DNA of 64,000 bases from Chloranthus sessilifolius (lineage: Eukaryota > Streptophyta > Magnoliopsida > Chloranthales > Chloranthaceae): contig CM037587.1 in assembly GCA_021018995.1 (NCBI GenBank), positions 3,722,866-3,786,865 of the forward strand, read 5' to 3'. Positions 1-12,292 of this stretch are shown here, piece after piece; position 1 is the stretch's first letter; each line of letters starts with the position of its first letter. The position numbers and the translations under genes are program-made. The notes under the pieces were generated by a model that was not told the origin of the DNA, did not search any database, and saw only the letters and a program-made list of their open reading frames with translations.

Positions 1-49
1 CCTACTTTTATAAGTTTAGTGTATTTTTTTTTAAAGGTTTTAGATTTTT

Positions 50-150
50 TATTGGGTTTTTTGCAATAGCCCCCTGTGTTATGCTGAAATTGCATAACCC
101 CCCAGAGTTATGCCTATTTACACTGCACCCCCTACTTTTATATACCCCAT
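50..150. repeat. MULE-like terminal repeat, partner not in window
   Basis: The order of short motifs (a run ending in GCAATAGCCCCC, then GAAATTGCATAACCCCCC, then ATGCCTATTTACACTGCA) parallels the terminal inverted repeats of the MULE at 24,265-30,260, which read CAAATAACCCCCT, GAAATTAC and AAGCCTATTTGTACTGCA. This looks like one end of a related Mutator-like element. No inverted partner is visible in the window, so it is either a solo end or the element continues beyond the left edge. Confidence 0.45.
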
Positions 151-159
151 GTAGTTAAA

Positions 160-2810
160 CGACGGTTAATTAGGCGTCATTTCTTAGATTGAACGATGCC
201 TTTGCCCTTAGTGAATATTATTTATAAAATTGTCATTTTGTTTTTTCCAACTTTGACTGTCTTTTTAACGATGGATAAGTATCGGATCTTGCCTAACTGT
301 TTTGGGTGGAACATGACTGATCTCCTCTAAGGTACCGTGTCACCTGATTTTCGGGTTGGGTGCCACATGACCTCACTTGACTCGTAGGTAGCATATCACC
401 CGATTGGCTAGTAAATCGGATCTTAACCAAGTCAGTGTGAACTTTAAAAGAAAAAGGCATGTCACCTAATTTTCAATTTTTTTATAGATCACATGCCATG
501 TGGCATGAGATCCCAAAACATGCCATGTTGCATGTGATCTAGGGCCCTTGCACAACGTTCAATGTTGTAGTATTGATGGATGGACTCATATATATATATA
601 TATATATATATATGACATCCTCAAATTCACACACCGGATCAATGCGCTCACTTGGAAACATCACATTATATCACATATTCATAATCATAATTAAATCAAT
701 TAATCCACAAAGATCCGCATATAAATGCAACTGAAAAGTAACTATTAAAAGCGCACACATAAGATCTCTTTTTACTATCATCATAAGAGTAATACTAAAA
801 TATGAAATAATAACCTATTATACCAAATTGAATACTTTTTTTTAAAATTAAATAAAAACTGAAATCAAATATAATTCATCATTAACATGAACCTGTTTAT
901 AAAAATAAATCTGAAATTAATGTCTAAAATTCTTCCTAGTGCATAAAGAAAAACCTAATCAACTAAACTTCAAATCCTTCTTCGCTTAAATCTGGATTTC
1001 CATTAATCATTTATGCATCTACTTCGTCCACTCCATCTATAGTTGTGTTCCCTGAAATCTCAAATAATGAGCCAATTTACTAAGTAAACCGGTATGGACT
1101 AGACATGATGAGGCTAATAGAAAAAGTTCATAACCCAAACCAAATAATGAGTAGAGCAATAACAGAGATATAATATGTGACATAAATAATGAGTAGAGCA
1201 ATAAAATGAAATTGAAACATAACATTAAATCTAAATAAACATTATGACTTCGGTCTCTATCCTAATTTCATATATGGTCATTTTAATTGTGCATTTAATG
1301 CTCTAGAATTGGCATGCATAATAGACATGATTATCTATTTCTTAATCATTATCCTAATCTTCTCTGATTCTTCGATTATTATATACATTAACCTTTACAT
1401 AACTTCTCTTTAGTTAACTAGTCAGCTTAAAATTAAAGATCTTCTCCATCTCTCCAGTCTTATCATTAATGCATGGATGCATAACTTTTATTACTTGTCA
1501 TTCTTGTTCATGTTAATTTTTCTAGCATAAGCCCATAAGAACTATATCGTAATCATAGAAATATTTTGTTTTCATGTGTCATGTCGTAAATGTATCTTTT
1601 AACTTTTATGGATGCCATGAATTTACATGCATAGAAAAAAATGAAAATCAATCGACCATGCAATAGCCATTTTACTTGTTTAGACTTAACATATCATAAA
1701 CATGTAATCTCTATCGATTTCTACTTGCTCATGTTGTGTAAATCAAACATTCTAGGTTGCATGGATTCTAAGCAATAAAAATAGGGATGGACATAAATAA
1801 ATATTTAAGCATGATGATTAAATATTTATAATATTTGAATTAAAATTCATTTACTTGCATCCTAGACAAATTCTAAAATTTCTGACAGATTATGAATTCT
1901 AAACAGATTCTAAATTTTGGATAGATTTTGGTTCCTAAATAGATTTTGGATTCTAAACAGATTCTGGATTCTGCACAAAATCTCGTGATCAATCCCGAAA
2001 CCCGTGTACCATCGAAAACACGCGATTAAGCATCAAAATTTAACAATCTAACATGAAAAATATTCATTAAATGAAATAAACCCTAGTTCTTATTTTATTT
2101 TTGTGTTATCTACATTTTGGATTAATTTTAACATAATTTTTTCATGCTTTTAATCTTCGCATAAAATTTATGTAACTTATCTCCTTTGATACAATCCGAA
2201 GTTCTAATCCGAAATTCGGTCCCGTCATATGCTCCTCTCGCGTTCTTCTAAGCTTTCAAATAAAAAACTCTAGGGTTCCTCTTCTAATTCTCCTTCTTCT
2301 TCTCTAGAATTTTCTCTCTTTCTCTCTAAAGTTCTTAAGTTATAAGAGTTATTTAAAATTTTGCAAATTAAACCTAATCTCTAGATTTATAATACTTTAA
2401 GGTTTCCTATTTAAAATCTAACTCTAATTAGAATACTTTAAGGTTTCCTATTTAAAATTTAACTCTATTTAGAAGGTTTCCTATTTAAGATCTAACTCTA
2501 TTTTGATTACTTTAAGGTTTCTTATTTAAGATCTAGCTCTATTTAGAATTTCCTACATGGGTTTTAAGTGATTTTATGAGCCTTTAATTACTTAATGAGT
2601 GTTTAATTAGTTAATGAGTCTTTAATTAATTATTGAGTTTTTTTTTTAATTTTTCTTTCCAATTTTTCCTCTAAATATTTCCTCGAACTTCCCGGATTTG
2701 CGGGATTTTTTCGAATTTTTACCTCACCGAACTATTGTTGAACCCTGATTTGATGGCTATGATCACAACCAGACCCGATTAGTTAAACCCCCCCTAGTTT
2801 GCTTGAATTT
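160..2810. other. AT-rich intergenic repeat DNA, no gene seen
   Basis: No coding sequence is supported. At 370-545 there are short palindromic stretches around CACATGCCATGTGGCATG that recur at 37,800 and 40,400. A (TA)n tract follows at about 589-613. From 620 to 2,720 the DNA is AT-rich, with degenerate repeats of a GATTCTAAACAGATT type near 1,860-1,980. It could be an old LTR remnant, but no ends, primer-binding site or protein domain could be confirmed. Confidence 0.4.
2397..2640. repeat. Two adjacent short tandem repeats
   Basis: About four diverged copies of a unit of roughly 40-55 bp built around TTTAAGGTTTCCTATTTAA and ATCTAACTCTATTT lie at 2,397-2,560. About three copies of a 22-bp unit around GAGTCTTTAATTAATTA follow directly at 2,570-2,640. 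There is no coding potential. Confidence 0.6.
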
Positions 2811-2814
2811 ATAC

Positions 2815-3720
2815 ATAAAATATTGGGTTGGGCGACATGATTGGACCCGACCCGACCAAATCCAACGACAGGTTTAGGGCCATCAATGGGGCCGAACCAA
2901 CCTGATATCTTACCATGTCGGGTACATGAATTTGACCTATCGGGTTAGGCCGGGCAAGAGACATCTGAACCGATCTTTGAGTTGGGTCAGATCGGGTTGA
3001 TCAGGAGGCCATGCCAGGTTAACCTGACCCAACCTGATATTTTATATGTAAAAGCATAAAAAATAGGGTTTTTTATTGGGCCAAGTCGGATCAACCAAGA
3101 CATCATGTCCGATCAACTTGACCCTACTCAATATTTTATATGTAAAAAGCATAGTGACAAGTTTCTTCGAAATTTACCGAAACAGGGGTCAGGTGAAATT
3201 TTGTTGATTTCTCCGAAATCGCTGAAATTTCATTAATTTCGTCAAAATTAATGAAATTTCACCGAAATTAATAAATATTTTCTAATTTTTGTCATTTTTT
3301 AAATAATAAATAAAAATTTTATGAAGTTTAAATATAATTTACATTTAATATTTTTTGTACTCCCCGAAATATTCCCAAAACCTTTTGAATTTTTCTCAAA
3401 ATTTATCCGAAATGACCCCCTTCTGAAACGTTGCCGAAAACGAAATTTGTCAGTATGGTAAAAAATATAAAAATGGGGAATTTTATTAGGTCAGGTCGGC
3501 TTGAGTGCACCCTCAAGTGGGGTTGGGTTGGGCATTTGTGATTTTCTTATTTGGTAGGCCAGATTTTGACCCTACCCAACCCATTAACAGCCCTAGATGG
3601 GTTAGATGCTTCATGCCCGACCCGACTCACCGGGTCAGATTTATGTGCCTGACCCAGTAAAGAAACCCCGTTTGATCGAGTCGGGTATCGAGGCGACCCA
3701 ACCCATTAAGAGCCCTATCT
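2815..3720. mobile_element. GACCCGACC-rich hAT-like repeat block
   Basis: This block is rich in GGGTCGGGTC and its complement. It carries TAGGGCCATCAATGGGG near 2,874 and the inverse forms CCATTAACAGCCCTA (near 3,580) and CCCATTAAGAGCCCTAT (near 3,705). These match the TAGGGCTGTCAATGGGC termini of the hAT-type MITEs mapped elsewhere in the window. Exact ends and target duplications were not resolved. A second MITE is nested inside at 3,150-3,457. Confidence 0.5.
3150..3457. mobile_element. hAT-like MITE, CATAGTGACAA termini (copy 1)
   Basis: The element starts CATAGTGACAAG and ends in the near-inverse AAATTTGTCAGTATG. Flanks are GTAAAAAG on the left and GTAAAAAA on the right, an 8-bp target duplication with one change. 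The interior is full of GAAATTTC-type repeats and has no ORF. It is nested within the GACCCGACC block. A better preserved relative lies at 45,420-45,813. Confidence 0.75.
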
Positions 3721-3787
3721 CAGATTCATGATATGCCCGCAAACACCAGATTTGGTGGTCGAGTGCACACACCTGATACTAACTCTG

Positions 3788-3796
3788 TATAATTAA
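3788..3796 (+). promoter_or_regulatory. Candidate TATA box for the SCL gene
   Basis: TATAATTAA lies about 30 bp upstream of a plausible transcription start near 3,820, which is followed by a CT-rich leader ending in a GT donor. It is assigned to the SCL gene only because that is the next gene on this strand. Confidence 0.4.
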
Positions 3797-3819
3797 TTAA
3801 AGGATCTAAGTCGCGTAGG

Positions 3820-3859
3820 GCGCTGGTAACTAAAAGCAGAGCTGCTCTTTTGAGATTCG

Positions 3860-3900
<41 letters not shown>

Positions 3901-3921
3901 GGGTTTCGAACAAGCCTTCTG
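3820..3921 (+). other. Probable non-coding leader exon of the SCL gene
   Basis: A (CT)n tract at about 3,862-3,896 is followed by CTAGGGTTTCGAAC, a very common plant leader motif, and a good donor, TTCTG^GTAATT, with the last exon base at 3,921. The matching acceptor would be GATGTAG^GTCAG, 19 bp before the SCL start codon. The leader intron would be about 9.1 kb. The link is inferred; transcript data could refute it. Confidence 0.45.
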
Positions 3922-5186
3922 GTAATTTTGGTCTTTCTTCTCTGTGATCTATTTCTCGATTTTCTTTTTTCAATTTCCACATCAAGTAGCTAATATTTGT
4001 TCAATTGAATCCTCATTATCGAAGAATCCAACCAGATTTGATAAATAGAAATGCAATTTTTTTATTATTTTTAGTTTTTTCTTATATATTATTGGATGGT
4101 TGATTTAAATGATCTTCTGATTGAAGTTAGAAACTTCGAAATTCTTTGAATAGTGTCAATTGGTGCTGGCATTGTAGAAGATTAGAAACCCTAGTTCACG
4201 TTGATGGATGGGTTTTAATGGTGTCGATATTTCGTACCCTAGTTTCACTTTATGATGCTGCGTGTGTAGTTTATGTTTACTTCGTAGATATTAACCCCCC
4301 ATCAATTTGCAAAAATTTGTCATAGTATTTGTAGTTTTGAAGAATAGAAACCACCCTAGTTCACGTTCATGGGTGGATTCTAACGGTGTCTTTATTCCTA
4401 ACCTGATTCCTCTGTCTGATGATGTATTATGCTAACTATTTAGGGTTTTTATCGTCCACTCCTTTTCAGGATTTATAGATCATATTATGATATTTCGGAA
4501 AGTAATATAATATGCTAAAACTTTCTTCAAGTAGTTCTCTAAAAAATTTCTATGATGCTCATGTGATTTATTATCTCTTCGATACAAGGTTAGAAATATT
4601 GTGGTTGACCAATATTATTTGACTCCTACGCTGAGATGGAATCTGGTTTGGTGTATATTGTTTTGTTTGAACTGATATAGGTTTGTATCGCGAAGCTCTG
4701 TTTCCAAGACATATTGGTTGGAGAGTATGCATTGCTATCATCAACGACTTTAATCCTTACTTTTATCAACTGTACAATCACTGTGCAGCCTCATCTATTT
4801 CGGTCAGCTTCGAAAGTCCTCTCTCTCCACTCATTTCTGTCTAGGTATAAACTCTGTTGCTCTGCAGCCCTTCATGCCACTGCTCAATACTTAGGACCCT
4901 ATTGGTTTTCCACTTCCTAGTTCTCTATGCTTGTATAACATCAAACCTTCGCACACGGGCTGTCTCAAGTATCCAATGGACATGCTATTTCCATCTGTTC
5001 TACTACCTTAAAAATGCCTTTGAAAGGCAGATCGTTGAATATAATTGGGACCTTTTTATCGCAAAGGTTGGGTCTAAAATTGATTCATGCATCATGATTG
5101 TTTACTATTTTAGGTAGAATTACAGTGATAAATGCAACTTTACTGAATTCCCCTATCTATTTCATGTTCCTATACCATATCCCTAT

Positions 5187-7630
5187 CATGGTTGCAAAAG
5201 AGATTGTGAAGATTCAGAGGAATCTTTGTTGGAGTGGCTTAAACTTGTCTTAACTTTTTGGTTAGCTTGGACATAGTCTCTAGACCAAGAGAACTTGGGG
5301 GCCTTGGGATAAGACAAACCGTTACATTTAGTTAGCCCCTCATTGGGAAATGGTGGTGGCAGATCGATTTAGTTAGGATGGAGTGATAGGAGGATCTTTA
5401 GAATGAGGTAATCAGAGTGAAGTATCAAGATGGAAATCACTAAGACTTGGTGGTTGGAAGAAAAGTGGTTTAACAATGGGGCTGAACCAAAATCTTTAAT
5501 AAGACAAGTTGCTTTATCAAATACACTGGGATTGAGAGACAATATATCTATTTTGGAAGACTATTTGGGGTGAAATGCCCTGCTGGATTCTTGATTGTCT
5601 AATTAGTCTCATGCTGCTAACATTTAGTGGGCAACAATAAGCGATCATCTGTCTTCAGGTAACGTGCTTGCTTGGATGCCCACTTGCAGGGCTTGATTCA
5701 ATCAAATGCTTTTAAGAACTCTTGGCTTGCTAGGAGAGTTGTATAACATTTTGGTCAACATGATACTTGTCTTGATGAGGTCACTGGAGTTCTTCAATCA
5801 TTGTATCTTTCTTTGTTAGTTCACTTCTTTCAATCTTTTTCACTGTGGAAATTATGGCTTGAGTTTGGGACTATGGTTCTTCTCTAGGGGCCTAACCCTT
5901 TGTTTGGATGACTCTTTGGAGTAGAATTTTCACAGGAGACCAACTCTAGAGCAAGATTCACGGGATGCTCTCCTACCTTTTCTATGACACACTACAAAAG
6001 ATGCTCTTCGTTTGTTTATAAACTCTTCCTGTAGTCCTTGACAAGAAAATATGCTCTATTTATTATTTTTATTTTTATTTTTATTTAAATTTAATTAACT
6101 GAGTTATGGCTAGAATGGAATAATTGAGTGATAATACTTGAGTAGTGTGTTTGTGGAGAATGGTCTTTTTGCATTCTTATGCGTACCAACTATGGTTGTC
6201 AAGGCCACGCTATAGCTTCGCTATGGCCTCGCCATGGCGAATGGCGATGAGAAATGCCATATATAACCAAATAGCAATGATGAATAAATAGCGAGGCCAT
6301 AGCATCGCCATGGCAGAATAGCATTATGACGTCGTTATGCACTCTATTTTATTTTTTGGATAATAACGTATAATACTTATAATTTATGATATTTTTATAA
6401 TATATAAGTTACAAAAGTTAACTTATAAGTCACAAAACTTCAACTTATAAGTTACAAAATCTTCTACTCTCTCTCTCTCTCTTTCTCGTCACAGCAGCTA
6501 CTAATACCAGTGTCGGTGACATTACCGTATGTGTACTTAATATTTCATATTATTTAATATTCTATATTTGTTGATATTTCATATTTATTTATTTATACGT
6601 ACTATATTGCAAATTTGTTGATGTTCCATATTTGATTTGTATTTGTTGATATTTGTTTATTCATAGAACATGACATTCTAAATATTAGCATCAAAGTATG
6701 ATGCGTTAGTGGTTGAATTTTTTTCTTATATAAAAAATATAAAATGAAAATACTACTAATAGATAGATAAAATAATTTTTTATAAATTACAATAATAAAT
6801 AGTCTCGCCACATCGCCTTGACCTCGCTACGGCGTAGCGAGCCTTTTCGCCATGACTTCGCCACACCGCCTTAGCTACCTTGGTACCAATACAAGGAGCG
6901 ATAAAATTTTCATCGCCAAAACATCAGATGAGTCTGTCACAAAAGTCATAACTGAAATACATGAGCATGCTTCTCAGCATAGCTTTTTTTGTAAGATAAC
7001 TCTCTTAGAGTTTATGGCAGATTCGAAGAAATCATATTTATATGAGAGGCCTGCATTTCGAGCTGGAGTTGTGGATGAAGGCAGACATAACAGATGGTGG
7101 AATCTAAACTATGACAGCTGTTGTACTAGAGGCAACCTATGATCGCCCAAGGTGGGTGGAATTTCCTATGTTAACATGAGTACTAAGCATTTCACCTACG
7201 AAGGAACGATCAGTATAATCAGCGACTGAGACGAAGGTGAATGTGCTTCGGATGGGCTTGTTACATATAAGATTTCTAAAGTATGGATTGAGGGGCATCC
7301 TAGCAATATGAACGATGGCTAGCACATTGCTTCCTTCCTCTTTGGATGTTTATCAAAAATTTATAAAAATTGGATCTTGTCTTGCAAAACTTGGATGAAT
7401 ACAATTACTCTCACATCCATAAGAGAAGGAAACTTGAGGCCAATATGTTGACCAATAGTGGTATGATAATCTGATAGTGCCGACTACCTCTATGGATATT
7501 TAAGATCTCTTTTACTTTTGACCTTTCTTCTTATACTTTTGTTTGTATCTTCATTTTAACTCTGCCTACATAGCTATCTGTGCCTTGTTATTATATTATA
7601 TATAGATTGCACGTGTCAAAGAAAAAGGAG
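5187..7630 (+). mobile_element. Decayed LINE: 3' half of ORF2 with RNase H tail
   Basis: Fragments in shifting + frames read KIQRNLCWSG, then ELGGLGIRQT and GKWWWQI. These are the segments that follow the reverse transcriptase in plant L1-type ORF2 proteins. After a MITE interruption, RWWNLNYDSCCTRGN (about 7,090) and IREGNLEANMLTNSG (about 7,420) match the start and end of the RNase H domain found in one plant LINE lineage. Stops and frameshifts are numerous, so the copy is long dead. The 3' end is judged to be near 7,630. Upstream RT motifs were not found. Confidence 0.7.
6191..6882. mobile_element. hAT-like MITE inserted in the decayed LINE
   Basis: Flanks GTACCAAC (6,183-6,190) and GTACCAAT (6,883-6,890) form an 8-bp target duplication with one change. 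The termini TATGGTTGTCAAGGC and, inverted, CAAGGTAGCTAAGGC are similar. Both ends are rich in GCTATGGC/GCCATAGC palindromes, while the centre is AT-rich. No ORF is present. Confidence 0.7.
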
Positions 7631-7739
7631 GTTGAATAATGAAAGGGGAGTTTCTTGTTGGAAAACATGAGTACATAAAGTATTTGTGCTACAAGTTTCC
7701 TTGGGATTGTTGTGTTTTTAGTTTTATTTCTTAGTTTCA

Positions 7740-8515
7740 GAGCACTATGTGACGTGGGCTCGCGGCGTGGCCATCCGAGCCAGCCACAGGGCCACTTGTG
7801 CCACTTGTGCGTCAGGCATTGGTGGGTTGAAGCAGGGGCATCGTCGGCGTGTCACCAAGCCATGAAGGCTTCGCCGTTGGTACTCCAAGAGCTTCGGTCG
7901 TGGGCCAGGAGGGCACGTGGCATAGTGGCAGTTGGTCATGATGCAGTGCCAGCAGGGCACGTGATGCGGACGCGACTAAGCCAAGTTGGGCTAGCGATGC
8001 GGGAGGGCGTTGCGGTATGTCAAACCAAGGGGTTTGAGGTCCTCTTGCCATTTAGGCACTATTGATGTTTAAACCATATATATGGGGAAAGGATCTAACA
8101 GCCACGTGACGTGTCGTTGGCCTAAGTGATCCCCTACGGAACGCGTATGATAGCCTTGTGGGCTTGAGTTCGCGCATCCGGGCCTCGCATAGGTGTTAGG
8201 TCGCTCCTGTCGCGTCGTGCGCTGGAGCCATCATGTTGGTGGTCCACGACCACCCTCATGGTGCGGACCTAAACTCTAAGTGGGGCTGCCCTTAGGACTA
8301 TCGCTGCGTATAGCTATATGAGTTGCATTCGGGAATTCGCATAGTTTCTAACCTAATGCGTTACCGTGCAGATTTGAAACACGAGTAGGCTAAGCTAGTT
8401 CGAGAAAAGCTAGTTGCCGCACGAGAGTTTACGTCGCAAAGAGTAACTCCGTGACAACTAGCTGGTGTATATTAGCATTATTTCTTGTTAATAAAATGAA
8501 TAGGCTTTAAAAAAA
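7740..8515. other. GC-rich unassigned repeat with poly(A)-like end
   Basis: A sharp rise in GC against AT-rich flanks marks this stretch. Short open frames exist on both strands, but none resembles a known protein and they overlap each other, so they are read as composition artefacts. The 3' end has AATAAAATGAATAGGCTTT followed by an A run, like a polyadenylated transcript end. It may be an LTR or other retroelement fragment, but no domain confirms this. Confidence 0.3.
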
Positions 8516-9248
8516 TTTGTCAGAATGCTTCAATAGAAATTCCATGGCCATTCCCACAAGATTGCGGATTTTCTGCATTGTGTCTGTCATTTCTGGCATT
8601 GGATTCCCAAGGGACAACTTGTGAAAACTATACTGTCAAGCATAATCTTTGATTGTTGCATCTGCCAATATGTTGCCTAAGCTCTTCATCTTGATCTAAA
8701 ATGAAATACCCATCCTTGAACCCATCACAATGTCTCCATTAATAAACCATAATTTCTTCAACTTATTCTTATTATACACCCTACTGACATTTTTGCAAAC
8801 CCATCTCACATAATTTTTTCAAGCACTTCACTTCATGTTACAAAATTAAAAGCAAATTGGCAAACTGTAGGATTTAAATAACTGGGATCCAATAACAATA
8901 GAGAGGGAGAAACCTCCACCAAAGAGAAAGAAGGTGAACAAAGAGTAGGAAAGATGTCTACTCCTCTCTTGCACCACTTAGTAAAATAAAAACAACCAAT
9001 AACAGAAACCCAAGATTGTTCAGCTATTAATACCATAATATCCAAGTAATCTAGAGAAAGGCCAATGGAACATAACAAATTACCTCCAAAATCACATACA
9101 ATGGTATCAAACATAGTTAGGATCAAAACCGATGCAAACTGCGACGGATTACAACTTCAACAAGAATCATGTCTCGAAACCATGAAGAAAAGGGAATCAG
9201 ATGAGATATATAGAGAATATGAAAAATCCCATTAACTTGTAGCAAATC

Positions 9249-9450
9249 AGTTCCAACAAACAAATAATTGGTCCCAATGCACTCACATGCAATTCTGTAC
9301 AAAATCATACCAGATCTGATGAGATTTGAAGGCCACGAAGGCAGTTGTACCCAGAAAAATCTTGAATCCCAGGGTTCCTATAAAACCCTTCAAATCTCCA
9401 AAACTTTTCACCAAAACAGTATTTTCAGTTCCAACAAACAAATAATTGGA
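9249..9450 (+). repeat. First copy of a ~200-bp tandem duplication split by a LINE
   Basis: The segment begins AGTTCCAACAAACAAATAATT and runs through CAGATCTGATGAGATTTG to AACAGTATTTTC. The beginning then repeats at 9,427-9,450, where a LINE interrupts it. The rest of the second copy resumes after the LINE at 12,293-12,420, with small deletions. So a tandem duplication came first, and the LINE then entered the second unit. Confidence 0.75.
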
Positions 9451-12292
9451 AACTAGAAACCTTACGGCTGATGAGAGGGAGGTTAGACTGCAAGCTAAGA
9501 TGAACTTCAGAGAGACTTGTAGGGCCGAGGAAGTGCTATGGATGCAGAAAGTGAAGGCGAGATGGTTCAAAGAGGGGGATGCCAATACGAAGTACTTCCA
9601 TGCGATCGCTAATGCTCGCAATAAGTCGAAATACTTGGGGAGTATTATCGTTGATGGGGTGTCATTCACGGGACATGATCAGGTGCGAGAGAATAGCGTA
9701 GACTTTTACGAGCGGTTGTATTCCGATGAGGGTTTGCAGAGGCCAGATTTGGATGAGCTGCAGTTCACCGCCCTCTCTCAGGAGGTTAGCAGGGGGTTGG
9801 AGGTCCCTTTTACGGAGGAAGAGGTGTGGACCGGGATCAGATTTGGGGGTAGCAATAAAGCATCGGGGCCGGATGGATTTACTATGGAATTCTTTCGTGT
9901 CTTTTGGGAGACTATTAAGGTGGATCTGTTGGAGGTGTTCCATGAGTTCCACTCGACGGATTTTGTCGGAAGGGCCTTAAATTCCACCTTTATCACCCTC
10001 ATTCCCAAGATACAGGGGGCTGAGAACATATCAGACTACAGACCCATTAGCCTAATCAATTGCGTGTATAAGATTTTGGCGAAGGTGCTAGCCAATAGAC
10101 TAAAGTGGGTGATGGGTTCCATTATTTCCACCAGTCAGGGAGCTTTCGTCCGGGGCAGACACCTAACGGATCTGGTGGCGGTGGCTAACGAGACCATTCA
10201 CTTGGCTTATGTTCAGCGTAGGCCGGCAGTGGTCTGGAAGGTGGACATGGAGAAGGCTTATGATCGGGTCAGTTGGGGCAATTTAGACTATATGTTGCGC
10301 CGTTTGAGTTTCGGGGTCATTTGGAGGAAGTGGAAGCGCGGATGTTACTCGTCGCCGTGGTTTTCGGTGCTGATCAGTGGTACCTCGGCTGGGTACTTTA
10401 AGAGCACTAGAGGTCTTAGGCAGTAGGACCCCCTATCTCCTTTTCTATTTAATATTGTTGGGGAGGCTTTATCCAGGCTGATCAGTCGTGCTAGGGACTT
10501 GGACATGATTGCTGGCATTCGGGTTGGGGAGCAGGGCAGAGTCTTTACGCACCTACAGTATGCGGACGACACCATTTTATTTGGGGAGGCTGAGGCGATG
10601 GAACTCCGCAACATGGCTGATGTGCTTTCGGTGTACGAGGCGGTGTCGAGTCAACGGGTTAATCTGCTTAAGTCCACTGTCTCTGGCATCAGGGTGGAGG
10701 AGGAGCGTTTGAATATTCTAGCTGGCTCGGTTGGGTGCCACGCGGAGGGGCTGCCTATTCGGTATCTAAGCCTGCCACTCGGCTTTAGAAGACCACAATT
10801 CGTGATTGGCTTCCGGTGGTGCAGCGAATCGAGCAGCGCTTATCTTCTTGGAAATGAAGGTTACTCAGCAGTGGGGGCAGGCTAATCTCGGTTAAAGCGG
10901 TGCTCACGTCGATCCCCATTTTTTTCATGTCTATGTTCAGATGTCCTGCTAAGATACTCGATCGCCTCGAGCAAATTCAAAAGTCGTTTCTTTGGGAGGG
11001 GGCAGGTGTGAATCGCCGGTATCACCTCGTCAATTGGGACACGTGCCAGTTGCCGGTGGCGTGTGGTGGGCTGGGCATCCGGAGTCTTAAAAGAACTAAT
11101 TTGGCTATGCTGGGGAAGTGGATTTGGAGAGCAGAAAGGGAAGAGGAGAGGGGTAACCTCATGTGGCTAGTGTTGAGTGATAAGTATGGGCTTGCCTGGG
11201 GAAGTTGGGGAATTGGCCTCTCTACCCAAAGGAGTACCTCACCATGGTGGAGAGAGGTCTCCCGCGTTTGGGAGTCCCTCTCCAAAGGGGTGCGATACAG
11301 TTAGGGATGTGGCTCCCGCATCCGTTTCTGGGAGGATAGATGGCTCGAGGTGGGTTCGCTTAGAGATGTTTACCCGGATATCTTTGCCCTTTCGCCGAAT
11401 CCGGGTGGGAGGATCAAGGAGTTTTTTTCCTTGCTCAATGGGAGCAGCACCTGGGATGTGGTCGTCAGAAGGAGCCTCAGGGACAACGAGGTGGGGAGCT
11501 ATCTGGATCTGATGGGCAGGTTATATGAGACGCAGCAGAACAATCTCCGCGCTGATCAGAGGACTTGGGCCCTGAACAGGGACGGGAAAGTTAGTGTCAA
11601 AGAGCTATATCGTTGGCTGACTCGTCGACCACTTATTAGATTTGAAGGCAGGTGGTTGTGGAGGGTTCCTATTGCGCTGAAGATCCGATTCTTTGTCTGG
11701 ACGGTTTGCAAGGATAGGATTCTTACCAGGGACCAGCTGATTTGGAGGGGTTCTGATGTCCCTACATCGTGTGTTATGTGTAGCGAAGAGGAGTCCGCTG
11801 CGCACCTTTTTCTGCATTGCCATGTGGCTGGTGAGATGTGGGGAGTCATCCTAAATACCTATCGCATGTCCTGGACTATGCCTCAGACGCCCTATCTACT
11901 TCTGCTGAGCTGGGATGCGGTGAAGTTGGAGGGGGTCCGTCGGCGGGTTTGGAGGGCGACGTTGTTCGCTGCCCTGTGGTGCCTATGGCGCGAGAGGAAC
12001 GGCAGGATTTTCGAAGAAAAAACCAAACCTATTGGAATGGTCATAAGGTCGGTCTCGGAGCTGGTTAGTTTCTGGATCACGCGGGGTGGAGATGGGGATA
12101 GTGGCCACAATTTCTCGTGGGACCCAGGTTGAGGGGGATGGGCCCTCGGGGGGCTTTATGTAGTTGTTTTTTGGTTGTTTTTATTTTCCTCTCCTTTGTA
12201 TTTCTTTTTGGATCTCCTGTGTCGTGATTGTATTTGGGTTTCAACGCCTTGCTGGCTATCTATATAATCTGTATTACTGATCAAAAAAAAAA
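9451..12292 (+). mobile_element. 5'-truncated L1-type LINE with RT and zf-RVT domains
   Basis: This is most of an ORF2 lacking its endonuclease. In order it shows the upstream WFKEGDANTKYFH region, KASGPDGFTMEFF, DYRPISLINCVYKILAK, the motif A Asp in VDMEKAYDRVSW, motif B RGLRQ-stop-DPLSP, the catalytic YADD at about 10,560, and a C-terminal zinc-binding zf-RVT region (CVMCSEEESAAHLFLHC, about 11,770-11,820). A TAG replaces the motif B glycine codon at 10,424. There is a frameshift around 10,800-10,890 and a second stop near 11,302. It ends in a poly(A) run at 12,282-12,292. Flanking AATAATTGG and AAAAATTGG suggest a short target duplication. No RNase H domain is seen, unlike the LINE at 5,187. 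Confidence 0.92.

Noticed and set aside
7712-8065. 117-codon open frame with overlapping frames on the other strand
   Set aside because: It arises from a GC-rich repeat; several frames are open at once and none resembles a protein.
8833-9126. Minus-strand 97-codon open frame
   Set aside because: No recognisable family; it lies in unassigned repeat-like DNA beside a duplicated segment.
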